Positions 22,637 through 34,562 of a DNA stretch of 64,000 nt are shown piece after piece (positions within the stretch are counted from its first letter, which is position 1; every line of letters starts with the position of its first letter). The stretch is from Oscheius onirici (taxonomy: Eukaryota > Nematoda > Chromadorea > Rhabditida > Rhabditidae). The stretch lies in contig OW051473.1 in the NCBI GenBank assembly GCA_932521025.1, positions 2,294,001 to 2,358,000 on the forward strand, written 5' to 3'. The notes under the pieces were generated by a model. The model searched no databases. It was not told where the DNA came from and was given only the letters and a program-made list of their open reading frames with translations. The position numbers were made by a program, and so were the translations under genes.

Positions 22637-25210
22637 ATGGTGTTCACCGAATATCTTGCCCATACGCTTAATTCCTCCATCGATTTTGATCGCGAGGGTA
22701 CGTTTATCATCGAATCCACACAAATGGCCTCCAAATCAGCATGTCACACTCGTCCCGTATCTGCCTGCTCTTGTCTCTCTTGAATTTGTCGACTGATCTT
22801 GTTTTGTGTTCATTAGCACTGTTTTCACCCTCTAACTTCAGAAATGCCTTCTTCTTTGGGTAACCTCTCTCCCACCAATGGAGAAGATCCCATGAAGTAC
22901 ATCCTGGTCACTGGAGGTGTTATCAGTGGAGTCGGAAAAGGAATCATTTCTAGCAGTCTCGGAGTTCTGCTCAAAAACAACGGATACAGGGTACGTGTCA
23001 AAATATTGATTTTTAGCAATTTGAATTTCAGGTCAGTGCCATCAAGATCGATCCCTACCTCAACATTGATGCCGGAACGTTCTCCCCTTACGAACACGGA
23101 GAAGTCTACGTGCTGGATGACGGAGGAGAAGTCGACTTGGATCTCGGAAACTACGAACGCTTCCTCAATCTGAAGCTGACCCGTGATAACAACATCACAA
23201 CCGGAAAGATCTTCTCCAAAGTAACTTTTTCTTTCTTTTTGTTTCAATGGTTTTATTTAGGTTGTTGAGCGCGAGCGTCGTGGAGACTACATGGGAAAGA
23301 CCGTCCAGATGATTCCTCACGTCACTGATGCCATCGTTGAATGGACGGAGCGTGTCGCTCGCGTTCCGGTCGACGGATCTGACAAGAGACCTCACGTTTG
23401 CATCATAGAGCTCGGAGGAACTATTGGAGACGTCGAGGGAATGATCTACCTCTCTGCTTTCGAGCGCTTCCAGCGTCCTGCCCTTCGTAAACGCTTCATG
23501 AACGTTCACGTCTCTCTCGTCCTGCATCCTCAGGCTACTGGAGAACCGAAGACCAAGCCGATGCAGAACTCGGTAAACAAAACTCTCTTTTTTCACTTTC
23601 GAGTGGAAATTTAGGTCCGCAAGCTTCGTGAGAGTGGAATCGTTCCCGATCTTCTTATCTGCCGCTCCACTGCTCCTCCCAATGAGGCACTTCGTCAGAA
23701 AATTGCCGACTTCGGAATGGTGGATCTTGATCAGGTTGTCGGAGTTCACGATGTCTCGAACATCTACAAGGTGCCGCTTCTTCTGCACGAGCAGGGAGTC
23801 CTTGATGCTATTAAGTCCCGTCTGAGACTGCCGGAGGTTGATTCAGAGGTTCTCCGTAATCTCAAGTTCAACATGATCCACTGGACCAAGCTCAGCCAAC
23901 TGTAAGTTGTATACGTTTTGCCACGTGAAAGCAATAGTCAGCGTGGGTGGGCTTTATAAATAGACTCTAAACTGTTTGTGTATTTGGAATTAGTCAGGCA
24001 TTCGTTATTTCGGCATGAATCAATGGCGATCTAGTGAACTCTAATAACAAACGATTTCAGGGTTGACTCTTTCACCGAGAGCATCACTATCGCCATTGTT
24101 GGAAAGTATGTGAAGATCGAGGATGCCTATGCTTCCGTGAAGAAGGCTCTCAGTCATGCCGCCATCCACACCAAGCGTAAGCTGGTCATCAAGTTCCTGG
24201 ACTCGGAAATGCTCGAGCCTCACAAGAAGGTCGAGAACGAGAAGGAGTACAACGAAACCTGGGAGGCCCTCAAGTCTTGCAAGTAAGCATATTATTCTTG
24301 TTTTTTTATACGGCACTTTTTCAGCGGAATTGTCGTTCCTGGAGGATTCGACAAGCGTGGAGTGGAGGGAAAGATTCTGTGCTGCCAGTATGCTCGTGAG
24401 AACAAGATTCCTTTCCTCGGAATCTGTCTCGGAATGCAGTGCGCTGCTATCGAGTACGCTCGCAACATTCTCGGTATTGAGGGAGCCAACTCCACTGAAT
24501 TTGACAAGGATCTCACTGAACAGCAGCAGGTTTTCACAGCGTTGTACTTTTACATTTTTTCAATTTCAGATTGTCATCGACATGCCTGAGCACGATATCG
24601 AGAAGAAGGGTCTGGGCGGAACGATGCGTCTCGGAAAGCGCTCTACTGCCTTCCTCACTGAGAACTCGAAGCTTCGCAAGCTGTACAATCAGGAAGTCGT
24701 CGATGAGCGTCATCGTCACCGCTACGAGGTCAACCCGTACATCGTGCCGGAGCTCAGTCGCAAGGGTCTGCTCTTTGTCGGAATGGGAGTCGACGAGAAC
24801 AACACGTCGTTCATCCAGAACCGCCGTACCGAGTCCAGCGCTGCTCTGATGAAGATGGCTGAACAGCCTGATGATGATCTTCTTCACAAGATTGACACTC
24901 TCTGCCTTCGTGAGGGAGGAGACGGCATCACTCGTCCGGCTGTCCGTATGGAGATCATCGAGATGGCCAACCATCCGTACTTCGTTGGTGCTCAGTACCA
25001 CCCGGAGTACATCTCGACTCCTCTGGATCCCAGCAAGCCGTTCCTTGGTCTGCTGCTCGCTGCATCTGACCAGCTCGAGGTACATTTTGCTTTGAGTTCT
25101 ATAACTAAGTAAATTTTCAGGGATATATCAACGATGACAAGGCTCCGACTCCGATGCGCACTCTCCACGAGGAGACCTACCCGGAGCTGGCTCGTCTTGG
25201 CCTTGTCTAG
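22637..25210 (+). CDS. ctps-1: CTP synthase
   Basis: Makes CTP from UTP, ATP and glutamine in the cytosol, the last step of de novo pyrimidine nucleotide synthesis. Nine exons: 22637-22697, 22842-22990, 23032-23220, 23261-23572, 23615-23901, 24061-24282, 24325-24529, 24570-25080, 25122-25210; together 674 codons. The synthetase domain opens [17 protein letters not shown] with the ATP loop and continues [20 protein letters not shown]. The glutamine amidotransferase domain has FLGICLGMQ with the nucleophile Cys and AQYHPEY with the catalytic His and Glu. The short first exon ([20 protein letters not shown]) joins in frame to [13 protein letters not shown], so initiation may be at 22637 or, in a shorter form, at 22844. 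Codons are strongly C/G-ending, typical of a highly expressed gene. Symbol by orthology to the C. elegans enzyme. Confidence 0.95.
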
Positions 25211-26852
25211 CTTCTCGAGATACTCACTTCAAATTATTCCATGTCATCCCGGCCACATTACGGTTCTGCTCACATTTTTGTCACAACGTATGGTAGATAC
25301 TGAGATTGCCTTGAAATAAATATTCATTTGAATTCTGTCTTGCTCTTTGTTTTCAAGGGAATACAAGAAAGGTGACAAAACGTTTCAGCTCATAACAGAG
25401 AGCAGCTTCTTGCTCTACACAATCCTCAATAGAGCTGTTTGGTTAGACTCAATGGAGCTACTTGGTTAGACTTAACGGACTGTCATCACCGATTTTTACT
25501 GATCCTAACCTTGAAATAGTGAAAGAAAATCTGTGAACCATACTTTGCCAATTAATGAATGAACCTTGCTGCGAAACCTTTGGGCACAAATTTAGTTTTT
25601 AGCAAAAATGTAGTTCAAAGGTAGACGTCGGGTCACATTAACAGCCGTCCACGCTTACGTCCAATACTTCAAACGGCAGTCAAGCTGGTCGAGTCGTCTC
25701 TATTAAACTAACTCATCAGCTGATTCGACCGGTTTCCTTGTTTTAGACTTGTTTCTTATCTTTGGCTAAACTCTTTTCCAAACAATTTTTTCTCAAATAG
25801 AAGAGTTCCAGAAAGCTATAGAAATCGAGAGCATAATAAGTTTTCTAAAACTCGCCATTCTCCTCTGAAATTTCTCACTTTATACATCAGCCATTTTTAT
25901 CATCGTGGTTCGAACCGTTTGGACTGCTTTTAAGGGGTTAGTCACACACTGGTCAATAAACAAACAGTGCTCCTTTCGAACAAAATTTGTTTATGAATTC
26001 TCTCTCGACTAATCACGAATAGCAGTGTATAGCCCCAGTTGGAGGCATCACGCGGGATCTTCAAAAAGTGTGTAGGGCGACTAGCTAATAACCCGTTTGT
26101 AAGACCTCACTCTCTCCTTCTTCGCATAGATCCAGCTGAGATTAGTACTTTTCTCCTGTGGTCAAGTCATCGCCTCTTGAATCTCGCCACGAGGCGAAAA
26201 ATGACCGATGAGAATAACACGTCTTCGTTCCTTCCTCAAAAGCTTCTCTGTGATAACGTCGTTTCAGCAGACTGGGAGGTCACGCTCTCTTTGATTTCTC
26301 TGATGTTCTTCTTTGGGGAGAAAAACAGTGTTCACAATGGATCATTCCACAGCTGGAAGGAATAGAAAGCTGGCGTACATACGTCGCTGGTGAATGTGAG
26401 TATTCTCTTTGCATTTACTTCAATATAACCCGAGCAGGTTTGCGCCTTTTTCCCAGAATTGCACGCCTTCAATATTCGACGCCTGTGTATATCGTAGATC
26501 CCAAGGCTGTTTGTGCAAAAAGTTGGATAATGGAAAAATGCCGTTCATTTTCAAAGATTTCATGAAAACTTAACCGAACATCCAAATTTTTCCATTTTCC
26601 TAAACTCTGTAAATGCCGCTAATAGAAACAAAAAGGCTCGAAATGTCAATCGGAATTCAATTTTTCAGAATCGGAAGAGCCGAATCGACTGGCGTCCTGC
26701 ACAGTTTCGTCAACGGAAGAGGAAGTGTTTATGAATTCATCATAGCGTTGTTTAGCCGATAAATCATTGACTGTCTATGTTTCGATAGACGGTTTGGTCA
26801 TGACCATCCATATTTCTGTGACTTTCTCATTGCTACACATATACAATTGCAG
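25211..26852. other. Intergenic; possible small exon cluster at 26260-26760
   Basis: 25211-26200 shows nothing but the CTP synthase poly(A) signal. At 26271-26395 one frame reads like protein (FDFSDVLLWGEKQCSQWIIP then LEGIESWRTYVAGE) and ends at a GT donor. At 26670 a TTTTTCAG acceptor precedes EEPNRLASCTVSSTEEE with a stop near 26750. The phases I tried do not join, so no gene is called. Confidence 0.35.
25315..25320 (+). other. Poly(A) signal of CTP synthase gene
   Basis: AATAAA 105 nt downstream of the CTP synthase stop codon. Confidence 0.7.
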
Positions 26853-28952
26853 ATGACTTCAACACATCACCATCATCATAAAAAAGGAAAGAAACAAGTA
26901 GCTAAAAAGTGCGTTTTTGTCCTGTTAGAAGGTCGTTTGGTTTGTAGAGTAGCGAAAGTTTCCTTCTGCTGTGCAATGATTCCGGTGCTCCTTGCTCCGA
27001 TAATTTCTACAGCCTTGATATACTTCTATCCTGAGCATCTGCAGCACGTATTTTTCCTCAACTTCAGTAAGTTTTTTTACGGACCTTCTTATTAGTCATC
27101 CGAAAAAATATGCGTTGAGCGCTTTTCTATATTCGACTAGATAGTTGGTTGGAATATATGGAGGTTGTTGGTGTGTTTACACTGAGTATAGTGTTTGCAT
27201 GTTTTCTGAAAGCAAGTGGGTTCAGTACCATTTCATAAACAAATCATAACAGCTTTCGTATAATGAATAGTGTAATGATCATTCTTGCTACCATTTCGAT
27301 AATGACGTGAACCCACCACATTTTCATCAGCGGAAAAATTAAATAATTATGTTTTTTAGGACGGATGCCTCTAACGGATTACGAAAATGTGACAGCAAAC
27401 GATGTTACATCCATCGGAAGAAGTTTCTACTTACAAGGAGAAGAAGGAAAAATTGGAGTTTGGTTTGTAACTGCAATGATTTTTTGTAAATTATATCCTT
27501 TAGGCACATGTTACCCGCATCCATTGCTGAAGGATTTCGTGAGCATGGAACGGAACCGTCGCCAGCAGAGATGGAAGCGCTGATATCCGTTGGAAAACAT
27601 CCTGTGATTCTGTATGCTCATGGCAACTCTTTCGACAGGACGATAAATCATCGTTGTATGCTGTATAACGTCTTAACCGACATGGATTATCACGTGATTG
27701 CTTTCGACTATAGAGGTAATTTTAGTCAAAAATGCCCGACTGCTGTAGTTGCATGAATTCCATTCTAAGGAAACGAAAGAATCGAAGTTTATACTTTCTT
27801 TTATCCTTGTTTGACAGCAAAATTTTCAGGGTACGGAGATTCTGAAGGTAGTCCAACCGAACAAGGAATTGTCGCAGATACAAGGGTCGTTTACGAGTAC
27901 GCAAAGCGGGTAGCAGGCAAAAACATAGTCATTGTTTGGGGTCATTCTATGGGAACCGGGTAAGGTCAGTACAAGGCAAATATCAGTTCATTTTTAGTGT
28001 TTCGACCAGATTAGTTCGAGATCTTTCGCTAGAAGGACATCCGCCGGATGGTTTGATCTTGGAGTCGGCATTCAATAATCTTCACGATGTTGTGCTCAAC
28101 CATCCTTTCAGTCTGGTACGATCTTTTTTTTCACTCTATTTCAATTTCTGCAGCCATTCCGTTATCTACCGGACTGGATAATCGAGAAGTTCATTCTGGA
28201 ACGATTCAGAAGCGTTGGACTGAAAATGGACACGGATCAACGGATCAAACTGTAGGCTTTTCATTTCAATTTTACGTTTTTTGTATTTTGGACAGAAGAT
28301 TAGGTTGAAACCATGAAAGATTAGCAGATTTTCATTATTACGACTGTCTATCCTATAAAAAATAGCAAATTATCATTTGGAAAACACATTTTCGTTTAGT
28401 GTAACCGGGGTAACGCAAACGTCTAAGCAGGGCATCGTGCTATGAAAAAAAGACGGCATATTAACTGGGTATTGTTGATAAATGTCCTCAACAATATCGC
28501 AATTCACACGTTTTTTGTGTTTTTTTGCAGACAAAAAACAATGAACAATTATGGCGGTCTTCCACCGCTCTCTCTTGCATTTTTTTGGCAGACAAGATTC
28601 CCTAAGCGGAATAGCTTGCAACTATCAAAAAGATTAATGTGTTACCAAAAAACATTCAGTTCATAAATTCTACAACAAAGTTTTCAGGATCACATGCCCT
28701 ATTCTCGTGATGCATGCAGAAGATGACCATGTGATTCCGGCTTTTCTTGCTCGCAAACTAGTTGTAAGTTCTTTTCTGTTCATTTTGAATACTGTACTTC
28801 AGGCTGATGCAAAAACAACACAACGAGATGTCGAGTATGTTGAGTTCGAACCTAGTCGCGAGTTTCGCCACAAGTTTATCTACTTGGCAGAAGAACTTCC
28901 CGGCATTGTCCGGAACTTTGTCGCAAAATGTGCACACCAGAGTCATGGCTAG
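26853..28952 (+). CDS. ABHD12-like alpha/beta hydrolase, membrane-anchored
   Basis: A serine hydrolase; the vertebrate relative ABHD12 is a lysophosphatidylserine/monoacylglycerol lipase of the ER membrane. ATG 26853 follows TTGCAG directly. The N-terminus is MTSTHHHHHKKGKKQVAKK, a five-His run and a basic patch, followed by a membrane segment (CCAMIPVLLAPIISTALIYF). The hydrolase fold follows: HPVILYAHGNSFDRTINHR (HG oxyanion loop), VIAFDYRG YGDSEG, the nucleophile elbow VWGHSMGTGV, PDGLILESAFNNL, then ITCPILVMHAEDDHVIP with the acid Asp and REFRHKFIYL with the catalytic His; stop at 28950. The triad is complete. A long intron lies between 28250 and 28687. It is a monotopic or single-pass membrane enzyme by sequence. 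Confidence 0.9.
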
Positions 28953-29775
28953 TCACTTTTTGTTCATAGAGCTTAGACCAGCTGACATATCCTGTACTTA
29001 AAACTATCCCCGTGTTTGCAAGCCCTTTTATTTAATGCCCAACTAGTCCGGATGCTTTACCACTAAATATGTTTCCTGCATTATTTGTGATCTTTCAGTT
29101 TTTCTTCTCCAAATTTTATCCTACGCACAATGTAAGGGTTCAATTATGCTGGTCCTTATAAAAAGAGATTGCCAAAAACCTTTGCCTGTATGTTCGCGTC
29201 GTTTCTTTTCCATAAACAAAGTCTGTGTAGATTGCTGCGATTTTCACGAAAGGAACAAGACACCACTGCGAGGACTCCTTCAGTATTTGTCCATTCTAGT
29301 AGAATATTAAACTTCGAAGGAAAAAGGTTTTGGAGAGCGGTAACATTTCCCAGCCTTGAAAACCTTAGCTAAAGATAATGTACATGGAGTGATAGATGAT
29401 AGTGGGCCTGGAGTTGTCCGAGTAACAGTCGAGACCCGCTATAACGTATCCGCACGTCATTCACCTGGTTGAGATAATTGAGATACAGTCACAACATATC
29501 TTTTTTCTGACGGTGAGCCATAAATGCGGGTTTCACTACAAATGAACCCAGCCAACTGTAGCGCATGGATAAAGCGCTAAATCGGGGCGATGCAATTTCA
29601 GTTTAGCATACGTGCTTTTTTACATGAACCTCGCCCTGAGGAGAATTATTCAATACGAAAACCGTCTGATAAGTGCAAAGCGATGAACGAATAATTGTTA
29701 ACAGTGGAAATTGCGCAGATTTCCTGGCGAGCAATTATTATCGCGAGTTTTGACTGGCTTTATTGGTCTCCGTCT
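28953..29775. other. Convergent intergenic region, no gene seen
   Basis: Lies between the 3' ends of the ABHD12-like gene and the four-TM gene. It includes a tRNA-like GTAGCGCATGG / AAGCGCTA segment near 29560 that is too degraded to call. Confidence 0.4.
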
Positions 29776-31158
29776 TTAAGCAATTTCAATCTGAACACTC
29801 TCGTCGTTGTCATCGTTCTTCACAGTGAGGACAATAATAGGTGGATGCGCATAGCCATGAAGCTGTTCATAGGATCGAAGTTTTTTGGTTGTCCGGACGA
29901 TAAGAATGGACAGCAGGACCCATATAAGGGGAATGGCAAACTCGCAAACAACAAAGACCTGAATAAATCTTGAAATTAGCATAAAGGAGACGCACCTTAT
30001 CCTCACTTGTAGCCTGAACTTTTTCTAACCCGCGGTTAAAACTCCTCGCTGCCCAAACGATGGCTCTGGAAAAGAATTCACTCAAAAATGTTGGTTAAGT
30101 ATTGTCAAATGAAATTGCTAAAGTAGTTTATTTTGCTGAATTTTGAGAAATGTGAAAGTGCCTATGTCATTTTGCTCAAACACTTACCTAATAATTAGAA
30201 AAAGAAGCTGTGTCGTAGTGCACGGCAACGTCAGTAAAGGCTTCCTCGTCCACATAGCTGCTCCTAATCCCAGCACACACGTGAAGATATCGGCAAACAT
30301 TCGAGCCACCAAGTAGTAAAGGTCAAACGATTCGAATCTTTTGTAAAACCGCCAAGAGTTTGGATTGTCAAGTGAATCGTCCCTAAACGAATAGATTGTT
30401 TTGTTACAATAAGCTGGACCTCAAAAGGTAAGCCCAATGCATAATGTCAATAAGACACATTGTTATGAACAATCCTTTCAGGAGATAAAACTGCCGTGGA
30501 GGATTAAACCTTGTCCAGCGAGCAGAGTTATCGACTTGATTGTTTCTCTGAAGATGGCTTGGATTTGTAAAATACTTTTTACCTGATTTTCTAGCGTAGG
30601 TGTGGCTGGTCGGCTATTGTTACTCGATCTAACGATGGAAAGAGTTCTTGGGGAATTCATGCTTGGATCGGAAGGCTGGAAATTTGAAATTTACAAAGAA
30701 AACTATGCAGGGTAACAACCATGTCCTCGTCAGTTTCGAGCCATAGTAACTGATTCAAAAAGACAATTTCATCTTCAGATTCTGAATCTGAATCGAATCT
30801 GTGTCGCATAGCAGACGACGAGTGATGTAATGCGCAAGTTTGACTAAGAAAGTTTGATGGCTAGGTCATGAAATTTCGAGCAATCCCATTCCGATGCGAC
30901 AAAAACTCACTTCGGTTGGATTAGGGACAACCTCTCCGTTGACTTTTAGCTCGAGGGTATTCTTCCTGGATCTTCCTTCTTTGAACTGGAGATCGATTGT
31001 GTTCCTCCTTGAGCCGTCGCCGTCTCTTAACTGAAACAAAACTTGAAGGTGCTCAAAGTGATACTAACTACTTGAACGTCAACGGTATTTCGGTGTGAGC
31101 CGGCATCTCCGCCGCCTTGACGGAGCACAACACGCCGCGACTTACCAATGGTGAAAAG
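29776..31158 (-). CDS. Four-transmembrane protein with N-terminal RxNT repeats, 5' end open
   Basis: Function not recognised. The first supported exon (from 31158) reads SRRVVLRQGGGDAGSHRNTV; the next continues DGSRRNTIDLQFKEGRSRKN then TLELKVNGE. This forms three imperfect repeats of (R/K)-x-G-x-(S)-(R/H)-(R/K)-N-T-(V/I/L)-(D/E)-(V/L). Then come a Ser/Asp/Glu-rich linker (RFDSDSESEDEIVFLNQLLW) and a Ser/Pro segment (NSPRTLSIVRSSNNSRPATP). Four hydrophobic segments follow: LLKGLFITMCLIDIMHWAYL, ARMFADIFTCVLGLGAAMW, PCTTTQLLFLIIRAIVW and VVCEFAIPLIWVLLSILIV. The cytosolic tail ends KNDDNDESVQIEIA. The transmembrane part could be a channel, receptor or scaffold; nothing identifies it. The start codon upstream of 31158 is not found. 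Confidence 0.65.
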
Positions 31159-32192
31159 CTAAAAATGGAAAGAGAGTCAGTCAGAGGTAGCATCATGATG
31201 AAATTAAAGAAACGGCGTGGAATAGCAAACAGATGACCGCGAGCATTCGTAGATGGTTGGATGAATCTCAAAAGAACAGAAAGATGCTAAACAGCTACCC
31301 GTTCGAGGCCTCTGATTTAAAGAAACGTGGATAATCCCTGTGTTGAAACCATGGAGACGAAAAAATATCTAAGGACGCAACACATCAGTAAGAAAACATG
31401 AATCGATGATACGGAAATATGTTAACAAGGTCTTTCTTAATAAGAGAGATCCATCTGCTTTTGACGCTTACACTCTTGGAAGGAAGCCAGCTTACAGCTA
31501 ATATTTCCGGATCTCATATCCGCAAGTCTCGGACTCGGCACATACACATTTACATTCAAGAACGGGAGAGATGACGACTAATTAGGTAAGTGACAAAGAA
31601 GCAAGCGTAGTTATGCAGATGACTTGAGCCAATCAATGCTCCAAGCTGGCGGATTATCGCGGATCAGACGAGTCGCCATGCAACCACTTGGATCATTCGG
31701 AAAGACTTCCTCCTGCACAAAAGGGTTTCAGCTTTGAGAGACAAGAATAGTATCTGCACTTTATGTAGTTCCGAGACCACAAAATTAGTAACCAGTAGCG
31801 CCATTAAACGGCACCATTTTGCAAACGCATTAAATACGTTAGGATGTCGCGGCATGGTACAAGCACTTTGCTGAAAGCTGTCAAGTTGAGTTCGTCCAAC
31901 AAAACGTGACCAAGTCGATTTGGGTGACTGTCTGGATCAGCGGATCAAACTTATGGGGACCAAGAGACGAGAATATATCGGAAGGAGCTAGGTCTGTCTC
32001 GGTAGGAAAATGAATCTTTTTCTAACTATTTATTTCTATAACTACTTTTAGTAACAAAGACAAGGTTATTAGAATAGACAATGTAGATTAAAATGATCGT
32101 ACGATTTTTTTTCTCTCGAAAGAGTTTCTCCAATGAAACATCTACAGACAAATTATGCTGAGTATTATGGGTAAGCTGAGATTTTTGTGAGT
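31159..32192. other. Upstream region of the four-TM gene
   Basis: It probably contains its missing first exon or exons (an open minus-strand stretch at 31166-31271 is a candidate) and otherwise no recognisable gene. Confidence 0.35.
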
Positions 32193-33566
32193 TTACAAAG
32201 TGGGTGAGTTGCTGAGGTGAGAGGAGACGACGCGAACAGTAGTTCCTGTGCTAAGTTTGCAGATCATCAGCATACGTAAGCGGATCTGTAATTGGTCAGA
32301 TTTTACTGCACATGTTTTTACCTCTGAGAAGAGAAGTATGATGGAGATTGGCAGAGACAGGATACTGTATTCATAGCCGACGTTAACAAGGAGGTAGTAA
32401 GTGTCAGTGGGGACGATGTCTTTCTGGTACAGACGCCACATTACTTCCTCTCCTGCTTCGATGAAATTCATGATCAAGAGTCCAAGGGAAGAGACGATAG
32501 CAACTATGATAGATCTCTTGACTCCCTTGCTCATTGTTGCGCCTCCGATTACCTAAAACATCCAGTTAGAGACGCCAATTTTTTAGCCTACGTTGGACAT
32601 CAGAATCTTCATAGCGATCAGACAGTATGAACCGTATGTTATGACAAGACTTCCCACTCCGGTAAGGATACCTACCCAAATGTAGGTTATTGATGCCCAT
32701 GACTCGATTGCGCGGTAAACGGTACGGTCTACAATTTCATTTTTATACGTTGTAGAAGTATCTACCCGGATCATCAGTCGGGTAATACGGTAGTAAATGG
32801 AGAGGCCAAATGATGGGAAGACGGATTCCAACAAAAAATGCCCAAACGGAAAAGCAGACGCGAGAGACGTAGTGGGCATTTTTCTGTGAAAGAGTTATTC
32901 AAAACGGCATCAGTGATCGCTTTGGTACGTTACCATTGAACTGTGATCTTGCTAACGACCTATTATCAGTAGGTAATTTTCGTAAAGCGTCATCGTGTTC
33001 AAAAAGAGAATTCTAACTGTACCTTGGCAAACAGCATTGGAAACATCACTGCTCCAAGACGATTCAGAGCAATCAGAGCGATCAATGCTTGCATGATCCA
33101 TTTGAGCCAAGATGTACGAGCTGTGGCAAGCACTCCGACTGAAATTTGTTTAACACAGGTATCGCAAGACATACTGATCCAATCAGTAGTTGTATGATTT
33201 CCTTCGCGAATGAATACACGCACACCATGTATATTCGAAGGGGTGTCCACAATCACCTTGATCGTTGAAGCAAGTATGTGACAGACACCTTAAGACTATT
33301 ATTTTTGTGGGTACAGTTAGTATATATCATTTTCAAACTCTTTGTGTTCTTATAATAACACTTGAAAAATTTTTGAGGTATGAGAGAAACGAAAAACCCC
33401 AGTAGGTAAGCCTATACAATAGAAACTCACTCATATGCATGACGCAGTAGTAAAATCCATGCGAGAAGACATTTTTTGAACGTCGTAGAGCTATCATGAC
33501 TAGTACGTGAAGAGGTACCGAGAGAATAGAGAAGGCCGCGACTACAGTATCCACGACGTTCCACAT
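32193..33566 (-). CDS. Serpentine (seven-TM) chemoreceptor, Srg-like
   Basis: Nematode chemosensory GPCR family protein of the plasma membrane. Exon 1 from ATG 33566: MWNVVDTVVAAFSILSVPLH, then VLVMIALRRSKNVFSHGFYY and CVMHMS. Later exons give WLKWIMQALIALIALNRLGA (TM3 with an NR motif), SAFPFGHFLLESVFPSFGLS, a loop with TTYKNEIVDRTVYRAIESW, a TM region TGVGSLVITYGSYCLIAMK, SIIVAIVSSLGLLIMNFIEA, KDIVPTDTYYLLVNVGYEYS and LSLPISIILLFS, then a basic tail RLRMLMICKLSTGTTVRVVS and stop at 32193. The pattern fits the Srg superfamily, although I cannot verify the class. A TTGACAG acceptor just upstream (about 33585) hints at a trans-spliced or additional 5' exon. Confidence 0.75.
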
Positions 33567-34562
33567 CGCTGCAGTAGGCTCGTCTGTCAAAAGTATAGAC
33601 TCTTCTTCAGTTAAATACTTCTGCGCTAATTACTGAAAATTGCAGGCTGTGATCTTTCTGTTCTCGAACAAGAAATTGCAGGTTTTCAGCTTATGTCGTC
33701 TGCATTTATTGGAACTTTGGCGGAAGGAAAGTAAGCCTGATCTCTTGCTCGTATAAATATGGAAACGATTACTTAAGGCTCTTCTTAGCCGCCAATTTGT
33801 AGCGCTGCAAGGAGACAGCACAGATCTCTTACTTTTAAAGTAAAAAAGCTGTGATGCTGCTCCTTTGAGCTCACGCAGATCACCGGGTAGAGGAAAAGAA
33901 CAGTTTTTAAGAACAACTAACTTGATCGCCAACATCACATCTATATTTGTAGCATATAGAAGGTATGCCGGAACACGCAAAAAGTAAGCGTAGTGATCAA
34001 TTTTTGCACGTTGTTGATCTCAAGTCCAACGCAGATATGAAGCTCTCAGAGCTCCATCAATGATCAGAACAGTCCAAATAGGACATCTTCACCAAATTAT
34101 AGCAATTTATAGTAATTTGAAAATAGTGTTTGACCTGAAAGCGGACAATGGTGGAGACGGGACCAAACTGGCCCGGGCAAAACACACAGCTGCGCGGCAA
34201 TTTTTCAACTTACACCCATGGCCTAGTGACAGTGGGCGCGCAACTCGGCGCCCAAGCGTCGCGGGTTCGATCCCGCCGCATTATTTTTCACTTTGCCCAA
34301 GCAGAGGCTACAGACAGACGCACACATGAAGACGGCAGAACTTTAATAGAATGGATAAACGAACTGGTCATTTTGTGTGTACTCGTGAGAGAGTAGGGTT
34401 CGTTTTTGCTTTTCTCAGGGAGAAAAGGACCATTCAAAGTTCCCAGCAGAGAGCGGAAAAGCAAAGATTGTTTAGTGCTGGAGATCGTGTAGTGGGATAA
34501 AATACTGTATCTGCAGAACATTTTTTATGTTTCATTCGTACGTTTACAAAGTAAGATTTGCT
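33567..34562. other. Intergenic with SINE copy B
   Basis: No gene recognised; contains the SINE at 34217-34352. Confidence 0.4.
34217..34352 (+). mobile_element. tRNA-derived SINE, copy B
   Basis: The head CATGGCCTAGTGACAGTGGG fits a pol III A box and GCGGGTTCGATCCCGC is a perfect B box with T-stem, about 40 nt apart, so the head is tRNA-like. A hairpin-capable GGGCGC / GCGCCC lies between them. The body ends AGAGGCTACAGACAGACGCA and an A/T-rich tail. It is similar along its length to copy A at 530-658. No coding capacity. Confidence 0.75.

Noticed and set aside
29540-29620. tRNA-like GTAGCGCATGGATAAAGCGC segment
   Set aside because: No paired acceptor stem or B box.
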